Assembly: GCA_015066225.1 (NCBI GenBank)
Contig: SVOT01000001.1
Location: 248,001 to 312,000, forward strand
Origin: Oscillospiraceae bacterium
GTDB taxonomy: Bacteria > Bacillota > Clostridia > Oscillospirales > Acutalibacteraceae
DNA length: 64,000 nt
Direction of reading: 5' to 3'
Part shown: piece after piece, positions 1-7,960 of the stretch
Layout of the letters: each line of letters begins with the position of its first letter
How positions within the stretch are numbered: position 1 is the stretch's first letter
Notes under the pieces: model-generated
What the model was told of the DNA's origin: nothing
Databases searched by the model: none
What the model saw: the letters and a program-made list of their open reading frames with translations, nothing else
Position numbers and translations under genes: made by a program

Positions 1-65
1 TTGCTCCGCAAACACCCGATTGTGTTCGGCTTCGCCGAGGGTGGGTTCGAATCCCATTTTTGATT
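1..65 (+). tRNA. Possible 3' part of a tRNA, cut by the window edge
   Basis: Positions 41-57 form a T-arm (5-bp stem around TTCGAAT). Before it, 26-38 forms a 5-bp hairpin that could be the long variable arm of a Ser or Leu tRNA. The acceptor and anticodon stems cannot be completed, because the 5' part lies outside the window and no CCA is encoded. The anticodon cannot be read with confidence. It may be a degraded tRNA rather than a working one. Confidence 0.3.
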
Positions 66-108
66 TACATAAAGAAAGCAACCACCATTTATTGGTGATT
101 GCTTTATT

Positions 109-199
109 TGGCGCAGACGGTGGGATTCGAACCCACGAGCCCGGTTAAAGGCTAACGCATTTCGAGTGCGCCCCGTTATGACCACTTCGATACGTCTGC
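109..199 (-). tRNA. tRNA-Ser (anticodon CGA)
   Basis: On the minus strand the acceptor strands GCAGACG (199-193) and CGTCTGC (119-113) pair over 7 bp, followed by G and an encoded CCA (111-109). The anticodon stem-loop reads CGCACT-CGA-AATGCG, giving anticodon CGA, which reads UCG serine codons. A long variable arm and a T-arm with TTCGAAT are present, as expected of a class II serine tRNA. The 91-nt length including CCA fits the family. Confidence 0.95.
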
Positions 200-501
200 A
201 TTTATTGTTATATTCAAAACGATTGTTGCGGGGAAATAAACACTTCGGGGCTTGCCCCGTTATGTCCTGTTGCGGTGCCCGAAAAATCTGCATATCTGTC
301 GATATTTGATTTTTCGACCGCTGCCACTCCTTATTGCTCGCTTACTCTGCCACCGGCAGCGCTCGCAAACGTCCCCACTTCGATACATCTTCATATGTTT
401 ATATATTTTTCATTTTGTCAACGCTTGATATTTTAGCAAAAGGTCACTATTATGTCAAGGAATTTTTGGTTATTTAGTTCGACTAATTTCCCCTAATTTT
501 A
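200..501. other. Intergenic region with tRNA-Ser-like remnants and short hairpins
   Basis: No gene is seen here. GCCCCGTTATG at about 254-264 repeats a piece of the adjacent tRNA-Ser (about 170-180). CCACTTCGATAC at about 380-391 repeats another piece (182-193). These look like fragments of a second, decayed copy of the 5' half of the tRNA. Two small GC hairpins lie at 246-259 and about 347-360. The rest is AT-rich and shows nothing recognisable. Confidence 0.45.
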
Positions 502-531
502 TTGATTAAAAGGAAATGTTAATGTTATAAT
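502..531 (+). promoter_or_regulatory. Probable promoter of the radical SAM operon
   Basis: TTGATT (502-507) and TATAAT (526-531) are separated by 18 bp, about 50 bp upstream of the GTG start at 580. This fits a sigma-A promoter. Confidence 0.55.
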
Positions 532-579
532 TAGTTCAATAACAGTAAGTTACAACATCTGAACACGGGAGGGTTTTAC

Positions 580-1959
580 GTGGGTATAAAAAACAAATTT
601 GCACAATTCAGAGAATATAAGAACGGTATTCAACACTGCACCTTTAATCCGAACGGACCGGGTGTTGTGCGCATACATCTTGTGCCACCTAAGTTTTCAC
701 TTTTTAAAAACAGCGCTTACATAGTTATTTTAAACGGATATTATATTCTGCCCATTGGCTACTCTTGGGCTTTAATCCTTTCGACGTTTATGAAAGAGGT
801 TAATAAATACCACGGAAAACCAATTACCGAAAAAGATGAGAACAACATTTTTAACATTACCACAAAAAAAATCAAAGCGATCTACCCGACAATTCCGTTG
901 TCCGAAATTGAAGAAGATTTGAGTGAAATCGTGGATGTCCTTTTCACGGTAGCACGTGGAGAAACACCACAAACACCTATCGAAAAACTTTCCGTTCGTG
1001 ATTACGCACCGAATATGACGGCACCTCACCGTTTCGACTTAATGGTCAGTGCAATGACAGATGAAAACGGAGCCTGGAAATGCAACCAAAGGTGCAGGTT
1101 TTGTTACGCAGCAGGGCAAGAAAAAAGCTGCTCCACTGAGCTTTCAACCCAAGAGTGGGAAAATGTCATCGACATTCTTTACAAAGCCGGTGTACCTATG
1201 GTCACCTTTACAGGTGGTGAACCCACGCTGAGAGAGGATCTTCCGCAACTTGTAAAACACGCTGAAAAGATGGTTACACGACTTAACACAAACGGCGTTA
1301 ATTTAACGGCTCAACTTTGTTCGGAGCTAGCATCTGCCGGTCTTGACAGCGTCCAGGTAACCCTGTATTCAAGCGATGAAAGCATCCACAACTGTCTTGT
1401 GGGATGTGAGCATTTCAGCGACACGGTTTCAGGCATTAAAAATGCTTTAGAAGCAGGACTTGACGTAAGTGTTAACACTCCCCTTTGCAAAACTAATTCC
1501 GATTACTTAACTACTCTTGAATTTATTAACGCTTTAGGTGTACGCTTTGTAACGGTAAGCGGATTAATTTGCACAGGAACAGCCCAAACCACTCATAACG
1601 ATTTTGATTTGTCTGAAGCTGAATTGTCTGATATTATAAAAAACGCCAAAAATTATTGTAACGAAAACGGAATGGAAATTGATTTCACTTCCCCGGGCCT
1701 TTTAAAGCCTGATTTTCTTGAAAGGCTCAAAATGAATGTTCCCATGTGTGGCGCGTGTCTTAGTAATATGGCTGTTTCCCCCGACGGAACGGTCGTTCCT
1801 TGCCAAAGCTGGTTGAATTCAAGCGCCTCATTAGGAAACGTTTTAACTGACGATTTCAAAGCAATATGGAGCAACCCCAGATGCGTTTCAATCAGAAATA
1901 TGAGCAATGAACAGGCACTATCTTGTCCGTTCAGAACACAAAGGGAGGGTAAATTTTGA
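580..1959 (+). CDS. Radical SAM protein with SPASM-like C-terminus
   Basis: 459 residues, GTG start at 580 preceded by a GGGAGGG ribosome site. The radical SAM cluster motif CNQRCRFC lies at residues 168-175 (Cys168, Cys172, Cys175). A GGEPT SAM-binding motif follows near residue 213. The C-terminal part carries further cysteines (MCGACLSN, VPCQSW, SCPF) like an auxiliary-cluster SPASM domain. About 160 residues precede the cluster motif and may include a substrate-binding domain. Family members of this architecture modify peptides or proteins, or act as anaerobic enzyme maturases. The stop codon overlaps the start of the next gene, a membrane protein with a Cys-Ala repeat tail. This suggests, but does not prove, that the tail is its substrate. 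Radical SAM membership is clear; the reaction is unknown. Confidence 0.85.
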   Translation: MGIKNKFAQFREYKNGIQHCTFNPNGPGVVRIHLVPPKFSLFKNSAYIVILNGYYILPIGYSWALILSTFMKEVNKYHGKPITEKDENNIFNITTKKIKAIYPTIPLSEIEEDLSEIVDVLFTVARGETPQTPIEKLSVRDYAPNMTAPHRFDLMVSAMTDENGAWKCNQRCRFCYAAGQEKSCSTELSTQEWENVIDILYKAGVPMVTFTGGEPTLREDLPQLVKHAEKMVTRLNTNGVNLTAQLCSELASAGLDSVQVTLYSSDESIHNCLVGCEHFSDTVSGIKNALEAGLDVSVNTPLCKTNSDYLTTLEFINALGVRFVTVSGLICTGTAQTTHNDFDLSEAELSDIIKNAKNYCNENGMEIDFTSPGLLKPDFLERLKMNVPMCGACLSNMAVSPDGTVVPCQSWLNSSASLGNVLTDDFKAIWSNPRCVSIRNMSNEQALSCPFRTQREGKF

Positions 1960-3041
1960 GTAAAAAAAGAACTGAACCTCACAAAATGAATAAACCTAAA
2001 GCCAAAGAGGATAACTACAACTTTTCAAAGGAATTCATAGAGAAAAACAGGACCTTTCCAAAAACAAAAGCACTGCTTCTTGCAGCTTGCGTTATTGCTC
2101 AGATTGTCCTTGTAATTTTCTGCTTTTCTGTTGAAACTCAGCCACAGGACGTAATTAAAAATTACTCCGTAACAGTTCATCCGTTGGACGACGGTTCACT
2201 TGATATTGAATACAACGTAACCTGGCAAGCTCTTGACACGACAGAAGCCTTAACCTGGGTCAAAATCGGTATGGCAAACAGTGATTATACTGTCTATGAC
2301 AAATCCGTTTCTGACAATATTGATTTTTATGACTACGTAAACGAAGACGGTTATACTGCACTTGAGCTTTATTTTAACGAATCCTACATTGGTGGAGATA
2401 TTCTGAATTTCAAATTCAAAATCAATCAAAAAAGTATGCTTTGCGAGAAAGGAAGCTGTAAATTCTTTGAGTTCACACCGGGTTGGTTCAATGCTACGCC
2501 AATCGAAACGTATATTTTCAGATGGAAAGCAAGCGAACAATGCACAAACAGAAACAGCCTTGAAAAAATCGGTAATTACTACACACTTACCGGCTCACTT
2601 GATTGCGGTGAATATAAAACATTCACGGTTGAATATTCAAAAACCGCTTTTGAAAATGCTGTAACTGTACCATACACACCATTTGACGGCAGTGGTGCCT
2701 ACAACGAATTAAAGGATGAGGATTTCGGTAAAATTGTCCTTTTGGTTCTTATTATTGTATTTATTTTCTTCGTAGAATTCTATATTCTCGATGCCTTTAT
2801 CTCTTATAAAAGGGGCAGAGGCTTCTTATCCGGTCACGGCCACAGAGTCCACGTTTACGGCAGAACAAATCCACGTTATATAACTGCCCGCAACGCTTAC
2901 AACGCAACCCACTCATCCGGAGGCAGAGGCTTCGGCGGTGGCGGATGCGCCTGTGCCTGCGCTTGTGCTTGTGCCGGTGGAGGAAGGGCCGGCTGCAGCC
3001 AAAAAGATGGCTACACAAATGAAGAAAAAACCGGTAGGTGA
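1956..3041 (+). CDS. Membrane protein with Cys-Ala repeat tail next to radical SAM gene
   Basis: 361 residues with a TTG start at 1956 overlapping the radical SAM stop by 4 nt and a GGGAGGG ribosome site. A transmembrane segment at about residues 42-62 leads to an extracytoplasmic domain of about 190 residues. A second segment at about 258-280 is followed by a basic stretch (SYKRGRG), which places the tail in the cytoplasm. The tail is Gly-rich and ends with CACACACACAGGGRAGC: Cys331, 333, 335, 337, 339 and 347. The topology recalls DUF2207-type proteins, two membrane spans around a beta-rich domain with a Gly-rich tail, but I cannot confirm that family. The regular Cys spacing, cytoplasmic location and translational coupling make the tail a candidate for thioether or other radical SAM modification, or for metal binding. 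Function unknown. Confidence 0.75.
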   Translation: MSKKRTEPHKMNKPKAKEDNYNFSKEFIEKNRTFPKTKALLLAACVIAQIVLVIFCFSVETQPQDVIKNYSVTVHPLDDGSLDIEYNVTWQALDTTEALTWVKIGMANSDYTVYDKSVSDNIDFYDYVNEDGYTALELYFNESYIGGDILNFKFKINQKSMLCEKGSCKFFEFTPGWFNATPIETYIFRWKASEQCTNRNSLEKIGNYYTLTGSLDCGEYKTFTVEYSKTAFENAVTVPYTPFDGSGAYNELKDEDFGKIVLLVLIIVFIFFVEFYILDAFISYKRGRGFLSGHGHRVHVYGRTNPRYITARNAYNATHSSGGRGFGGGGCACACACACAGGGRAGCSQKDGYTNEEKTGR

Positions 3042-3045
3042 AATT

Positions 3046-4482
3046 ATGAGCCAACGAAATTTAATAACAATTTCTTTAAATAACCAATCAACAACTAATA
3101 ACGGCATTTTTCAGGGTTGGGGCACAAGCCTGTGCTGGTGGGCAAACAGAGTCGGCTATTCAGATAAGCTTACAAAAAAATCTGCCGAGCTTTTCTTTAA
3201 TGAAAATGGATTAAACCTTAACATTATGCGCTACAACATCGGCGGTGGTGACGACCCGACTCACAAGCACATAACAAGAACCGATTCAATGATTCCAGGC
3301 TGGCTTTATTTTGACCAAGACAACAACAGCTACTATTATGATTATGAAGCAGATAAAAACCAGCTCAACGTTTTAAAACAATGTGTTGAAGCCTCTGGCA
3401 AGGACGCATTTGTTGAGGTTTTTTCTAACTCCCCGCCTTATTTTATGACTAAGAGCGGTTGTTCTTCAGGTGGTGAAAACCCGAACAAAAACAATCTCAA
3501 GGAAGATTGTTACAAAGAATTCGCCGATTATCTCGCACACATTACAGAATACATAAATAACAAGCTAGGCATTAAGGTTTCCTCAATTTCACCTATGAAT
3601 GAACCAAACACGAAATATTGGCAAGCATTCAGTGAAAAGCAAGAGGGATGCCATTTTGATGCCGGTGAGAGTCAGAATAAAATTCTGCTTGAAACATACA
3701 ACGCAATCAAAAAACGTGGTTTAGACCACGTTGAGCTTGTTGGCAGCGATGAAACGTCGACAGACAAGCAGATAACTGCCTGCAACAAGTATTCTGCTGA
3801 GGTGAAATCAGTCATCAAAAGAATCAGCACCCACACCTACGGCACACGAAAAATCAAACAACTTGGTGCATTAATGAAATCTGAAAACCGTAACCTGTGG
3901 ATGAGTGAAACCGATTGGAGCAACGAAGCGGGCAAAAACGCAGGAGATATGAGCGGCGGTTTGTGGCTTGCGAAAAAGATAATCGCTGATATAAATGGGC
4001 TCTCTCCATCTGCATGGGTGCTATGGCAGGTTATTGATTACCACATCAGCAAAGATGGTTATATGGGAAACAAGGATTTCTGTATGCCCAACATCAAAGG
4101 CGGATTCTGGGGACTTGCCGTTGCTGACCACGATAAAGAAGAGATAATTCTTTCACAAAAATATTATGCTATGGGTCAGTTTTCAAGATACATAAGACCC
4201 GGTGACACAATTATTCATTGTGACAAAAACACACTTGCGGCTTACAACAAAAAAACAGGTAAAATCACCGTTGTTTCGGTTAATGACACAAGCAAAGCAA
4301 AGCACATTACATTTACTCTGAACAATTTCAATGACATCTACAAAACCGCCGAAATCATACGAACAAGCGGGAGCCTTGATGATGGTGAAAAATGGGCAAA
4401 ATGCGGAATTGTTGATATTAACAACAATGAGCTTGAAGTCAGTTTAAAAAGTAACTCAGTTACGACTTTTATTATCAATTAA
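3046..4482 (+). CDS. GH30-family glycoside hydrolase, apparently cytoplasmic
   Basis: The start is ATG 3046, 4 nt after the previous stop with AGGTG upstream; the frame is open back to 2938 but that stretch overlaps the preceding gene. 478 residues. The N-terminus carries GWGTSLCWWANRVG, typical of GH30 enzymes related to endo-beta-1,6-galactanases. SPMNEPN holds the likely acid/base Glu186 and WMSETDWS the likely nucleophile Glu288. A beta-rich C-terminal domain follows, as in GH30. There is no signal peptide, so it probably acts on imported oligosaccharides. Its place between a radical SAM pair and an amino-acid symporter gives no clear pathway. The family is secure, the substrate is inferred. 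Confidence 0.85.
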   Translation: MSQRNLITISLNNQSTTNNGIFQGWGTSLCWWANRVGYSDKLTKKSAELFFNENGLNLNIMRYNIGGGDDPTHKHITRTDSMIPGWLYFDQDNNSYYYDYEADKNQLNVLKQCVEASGKDAFVEVFSNSPPYFMTKSGCSSGGENPNKNNLKEDCYKEFADYLAHITEYINNKLGIKVSSISPMNEPNTKYWQAFSEKQEGCHFDAGESQNKILLETYNAIKKRGLDHVELVGSDETSTDKQITACNKYSAEVKSVIKRISTHTYGTRKIKQLGALMKSENRNLWMSETDWSNEAGKNAGDMSGGLWLAKKIIADINGLSPSAWVLWQVIDYHISKDGYMGNKDFCMPNIKGGFWGLAVADHDKEEIILSQKYYAMGQFSRYIRPGDTIIHCDKNTLAAYNKKTGKITVVSVNDTSKAKHITFTLNNFNDIYKTAEIIRTSGSLDDGEKWAKCGIVDINNNELEVSLKSNSVTTFIIN

Positions 4483-4498
4483 AACAAAGGGATAAATT

Positions 4499-5899
4499 AT
4501 GTTTGAAAACTTTATTGCATCAATAACTGATGCACTTTACAGCTACATTCTTATTATTCTGCTTGTTGCAGGTGGAATTTATTTCACCCTAAGAACAAAA
4601 TTTGTTCAATTCAGACTCTTAAAAGAGCAAATCAAAGCTGTTACAGAAAAGCCAACCGACGGCAAAGGTGTTTCATCCTTTCAGGCTTTGATGGTTTCAA
4701 CCGCTTCACGTGTCGGAACAGGTAACATTATCGGTGTTTCAACTGCACTTTGTCTTGGTGGCTTCGGCTCTGTTTTCTGGATGTGGATTATAGCAATAAT
4801 CGGTAGCGCTTCTGCATTTGTTGAAAGCACACTTGCACAAATTTACAAAAGAAAGGGCGATGACGGATGCTATGGTGGCCCCGCATATTATATTGAAACA
4901 GCATTAAAAAACAGACCCCTTGCCATAATATTTTCAATTCTTCTTGTCATTACATACGGCTTTGGCTTTAATATGCTGGCTTCTTATAATCTGCAGTCAA
5001 CCTTCTCTTCATACAGCTTTTATAACCCAAATACAACCCCTTGGATTATCGGTTTACTCGTTGCCGTTCTTGTTGGTTACTGTCTTCTCGGTGGCGGTAA
5101 GAGAGTTGTTAAGGCTACATCAGTGCTGGTTCCCGTTATGGGTGTTGCGTATATTCTTGTAGCGCTCATTATTGTTGCCCTTAATGTTCCTGCACTCCCC
5201 GATATTTTCAAAACAATATTCACAGAAGCCTTCGATTTTGAAGCAATTTTCGGTGGATTCAGCGGTTCTTGCATAATGTTCGGAATTAAACGAGGACTTT
5301 TCAGTAACGAAGCCGGTGTTGGCTCTGCACCGAACGCATCTGCTTCCGCTGATGTTAGCCACCCTGCAAAGCAAGGTCTTGTTCAGGTGCTTTCAGTATT
5401 CATTGATACTATTCTTGTTTGCTCTGCAACGGCTTTTATGTGTATGAGTTCGGGAGTTGAACCAACCAAAGAGCTTTCTGGTGCCCCATACGTTCAGGCG
5501 GCTCTTACACAAACGCTTGGTAGCTTTGGTCCGATTTTCATTACTGTTGCTATGATTCTTTTCGCATTTACTACCCTTCTCGGCAACCTTTATTACATTG
5601 ACCAATGTGCTGTATTTTTCCTTGGAAAGGTTCCGAGTAAAAAAATCCAAAATATTTATCACGTAATAGCAGCAATTGTTATTTTTATCGGAGCAGGGCT
5701 CAGTGCAGATTTACTTTGGAACATTGCCGACATTACAATGGGCGGTATGACAATAATCAATATGCCGGTTATACTCATACTCGGCAAATATGCTTTCAGA
5801 GCTTTAAAAGATTATGAATCACAAAGAAATGACGGAAAAACACCAACCTTTAAAGCTAAAAACATTGATTTACCACATAAAACAGATTATTGGAACTGA
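4499..5899 (+). CDS. Sodium:alanine/glycine symporter (AGCS family)
   Basis: 466 residues, ATG start 16 nt after the GH30 stop, with AAAGGG upstream. About ten or eleven membrane segments are visible. The family signature is clear: TRVxQF-like TKFVQFRLL near residue 35, then SFQALMVSTASRVGTGNIIG, and later GLFSNEAGVGSAPNASASA. AGCS carriers take up alanine or glycine with Na+. It is the last gene of the operon and is followed by a strong hairpin. The exact amino acid cannot be told from sequence. Confidence 0.92.
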   Translation: MFENFIASITDALYSYILIILLVAGGIYFTLRTKFVQFRLLKEQIKAVTEKPTDGKGVSSFQALMVSTASRVGTGNIIGVSTALCLGGFGSVFWMWIIAIIGSASAFVESTLAQIYKRKGDDGCYGGPAYYIETALKNRPLAIIFSILLVITYGFGFNMLASYNLQSTFSSYSFYNPNTTPWIIGLLVAVLVGYCLLGGGKRVVKATSVLVPVMGVAYILVALIIVALNVPALPDIFKTIFTEAFDFEAIFGGFSGSCIMFGIKRGLFSNEAGVGSAPNASASADVSHPAKQGLVQVLSVFIDTILVCSATAFMCMSSGVEPTKELSGAPYVQAALTQTLGSFGPIFITVAMILFAFTTLLGNLYYIDQCAVFFLGKVPSKKIQNIYHVIAAIVIFIGAGLSADLLWNIADITMGGMTIINMPVILILGKYAFRALKDYESQRNDGKTPTFKAKNIDLPHKTDYWN

Positions 5900-5901
5900 T
5901 A

Positions 5902-5934
5902 AAAAGCCTTGGAGGAAAATCCCCCAAGGCTTTT
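5902..5934. terminator. Bidirectional terminator between symporter and sfsA
   Basis: AAAAGCCTTGG (5902-5912) pairs with CCAAGGCTTTT (5924-5934). A-tract and T-tract flank the stem, so it can end transcription from both converging genes. Confidence 0.85.
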
Positions 5935-6625
5935 AAAATTCAATATTAACAGGGTTGTTAATTTCTATTGATTCCTCAGTCACAATGCAATCATACGCTA
6001 CCACATTTACGCCGTGTTTGGCTGCATCTCTTAAAGCATCACCGAATGCCCTATGGGTAATGTCATTGGGTTTAAATAATTTAACACCTTTCATTTGCAC
6101 AACAAACAAAATGTATGCTTCATAGCCCTCTTCAAGGCAACTAATAAGTTCGTTTAAATGCTTTACTCCCCTCTCTGTAGGAGCATCGGGAAACGTAGCT
6201 ATGCCGTCATTTTCAAGCGTGACACCTTTAACCTCAATAAAAGCTTTACGCTCACCGTCTTCAACATACAAATCAAATCGGGAATTGCCGAAAGTGACCT
6301 CTCGTTTAATTTTTGCATTTTCGATGAACAATCCACTTTTAGATAACCACTCAAAAGCAATCTGATTTGGCACTTGAGAATCCATATTAATCAAAATCAA
6401 TCCCCTGTTAGTCACCTTTTCAACTGCTACAAGGTCATATTTTGTTTTTCTTAATGGGTTACTACTTTTTTCAAGATAAACAGTTGCATTTTCAACAAGT
6501 AACTCTTTGCATCTACCTGTGTTTTTAACGTGAACAATCTCAGTTTTTCCGCCAATGCTGACTTCAGCAATAAATCTGTTTGGCCGTTTAACAAAGGCTG
6601 CTTTTTGTATATTGTTATATTTCAT
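5933..6625 (-). CDS. sfsA: Sugar fermentation stimulation protein homologue SfsA
   Basis: 230 residues, the normal length of the family. The N-terminal OB-like part contains HVKNTGRCKELL. The nuclease-like C-terminal part has the conserved RFDLYV, EVKGVTLE and FPDAPTERGVKHLNEL stretches. SfsA was named from E. coli maltose phenotypes; it has a restriction-nuclease-like fold, but its real function is uncertain. It converges on the symporter and shares its terminator. It lies 3 nt after the ZIP transporter stop, so the two are likely cotranscribed. Confidence 0.93.
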   Translation of the reverse strand: MKYNNIQKAAFVKRPNRFIAEVSIGGKTEIVHVKNTGRCKELLVENATVYLEKSSNPLRKTKYDLVAVEKVTNRGLILINMDSQVPNQIAFEWLSKSGLFIENAKIKREVTFGNSRFDLYVEDGERKAFIEVKGVTLENDGIATFPDAPTERGVKHLNELISCLEEGYEAYILFVVQMKGVKLFKPNDITHRAFGDALRDAAKHGVNVVAYDCIVTEESIEINNPVNIEF

Positions 6626-6628
6626 AAA

Positions 6629-7384
6629 TTACCCCAGCAAAACGTCAAAAACGAGCATAAGACAAAAGCCGAAAAGCAAAGAATAGGTTGCCCCTTTTTC
6701 AGAACCATGAGAGTGCGTTTCTGGTATCATTTCATCACTTATAACGTAAAGCATAGTACCACCTGCAAAGGCAAGCGCAAAAGGCAAAATCGCCGTAGCG
6801 ACACTTACGGCAAAATAGCCGATAAGTGTGCCGACTACTTCCACAAGACCGGTTGCCGCAGCGCATAAAAAGGTTCGACGTGGCTTTATTCCGGCAGAAA
6901 GCATGGGGCCAATAATAACCATACCTTCGGGAATATTCTGTAATGCAATACCACCAGCTATCAACAACGCTTCGTTTGCATTCCCAGAGCCAAAACCCAC
7001 ACCGGCCGCGATGCCTTCAGGAAGATTATGAATGGCAATAGCTGTTACAAAAAGAAGAACTTTGCTTAAATTTGCATTATTTTTGTGGTTTTCAATATCC
7101 TGACCTGCAATTTTATGAAGATGCGGTACAATCTTATCAATCAGGCTAAGGCAAGCGGCACCAACAAATATACCCACAACCGTTATTATTAAGCCGTATT
7201 TTCCGCCATATTCGACCGAGGGTATAATAAGGCCCAGAACTGCAGCCGCGAGCATAACACCGGCAGCAAATGACAAAACAATATCGCTGAATCGGTGTGA
7301 TATTTTTTTGAACATAAAACCGATTATTGAGCCAATAACCGTTGCCCCGCCCACACCTAAGGCGGTAACTAACACCATTTCCAT
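6629..7384 (-). CDS. ZIP-family divalent metal transporter
   Basis: 251 residues with about eight membrane segments. The metal-site motifs HNLPEGIAAGVGFG and QNIPEGMVI are in the two central helices, as in ZupT/ZIP importers. A cytosolic loop of about 30 residues with His residues (PHLHKIAGQDIENHKNN) lies between helices 3 and 4. It should import zinc or a related divalent cation. ATG start with GAGGGGG upstream; it overlaps the stop of the tyrosine phosphatase by one base, so translation is probably coupled. Confidence 0.9.
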   Translation of the reverse strand: MEMVLVTALGVGGATVIGSIIGFMFKKISHRFSDIVLSFAAGVMLAAAVLGLIIPSVEYGGKYGLIITVVGIFVGAACLSLIDKIVPHLHKIAGQDIENHKNNANLSKVLLFVTAIAIHNLPEGIAAGVGFGSGNANEALLIAGGIALQNIPEGMVIIGPMLSAGIKPRRTFLCAAATGLVEVVGTLIGYFAVSVATAILPFALAFAGGTMLYVISDEMIPETHSHGSEKGATYSLLFGFCLMLVFDVLLG

Positions 7385-7860
7385 TATAAATCCCCCTCTA
7401 ATCTTTCCAATAAACTAATGCAACCATCGTAAATATCTCGATAGCACTTTTCAAAATCGCCACTGTACCAAGGGTCGGCGACATCACCGCCACGAGAAGT
7501 GTAGTTCATTAATTTGCTTACCTTTTTGTCACTATCAAAACCAACTATTCTGAATATATTTCTTAAATTATTTTCATCCATAGCAACCAGGTAATCATAA
7601 TCATCATAATCACTCTTTTTGAGTTGAACAGCTCGTTTGCCTTCACAAGACAAGCCGTGCTTTAAAAGTTCATTCCTTGCAGGCGGGTACACCGGACTAC
7701 CAACGCCATTCCATATTTCTTCAGTACTGGTTGCAGACGACGAAATATAGTATTTTTTTGAAACACCTTTTTTATTAATTAAATCTTTGAATATAAACTC
7801 CGCCATAGGGCTTCTGCAAATATTACCGTGGCAGACAAACATAATTTTAATTATACTCAT
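7384..7860 (-). CDS. Low-molecular-weight protein tyrosine phosphatase
   Basis: 158 residues. The P-loop VCHGNICRSPMAEF contains catalytic Cys10 and Arg16 at the N-terminus. The general-acid loop is ADPWYSGDFE near residue 130. All family hallmarks and the length fit. These enzymes dephosphorylate phosphotyrosine, or phosphoarginine in Bacillus relatives; which applies here is not known. It is first in a three-gene minus-strand operon with the ZIP transporter and sfsA, driven by a promoter that overlaps the one for the divergent oxidoreductase operon. Confidence 0.92.
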   Translation of the reverse strand: MSIIKIMFVCHGNICRSPMAEFIFKDLINKKGVSKKYYISSSATSTEEIWNGVGSPVYPPARNELLKHGLSCEGKRAVQLKKSDYDDYDYLVAMDENNLRNIFRIVGFDSDKKVSKLMNYTSRGGDVADPWYSGDFEKCYRDIYDGCISLLERLEGDL

Positions 7861-7885
7861 AAAACACTCTCCGTCTTTTTAATCT

Positions 7886-7914
7886 ATTATAACGGAAATA
7901 TTATTATTGTACAA
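7886..7914 (-). promoter_or_regulatory. Promoter of the phosphatase/ZIP/sfsA operon
   Basis: On the minus strand TTGTAC (7914-7909) and TATAAT (7891-7886) are separated by 17 bp. The -35 element shares the palindrome TTGTACAA with the divergent promoter. Confidence 0.7.
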
Positions 7915-7935
7915 GTTAGTTTTATATGATATACT
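7907..7935 (+). promoter_or_regulatory. Promoter of the oxidoreductase/MFS/patatin operon
   Basis: TTGTAC (7907-7912) and TATACT (7930-7935) have a 17-bp spacer, 25 bp before the ATG at 7961. The -35 overlaps that of the divergent promoter. Confidence 0.7.
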
Positions 7936-7960
7936 GTAAAAAAATTATGAGGTATAAACG

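Noticed and set aside
1-65. Confident assignment of the edge fragment as tRNA-Leu or tRNA-Ser
   Set aside because: The anticodon stem cannot be formed with a standard 7-nt loop and the acceptor partner is outside the window.
2938-3045. Longer N-terminus for the GH30 enzyme
   Set aside because: It would overlap the preceding gene's Cys-Ala tail in another frame; ATG 3046 has a ribosome site and gives the expected N-terminus.
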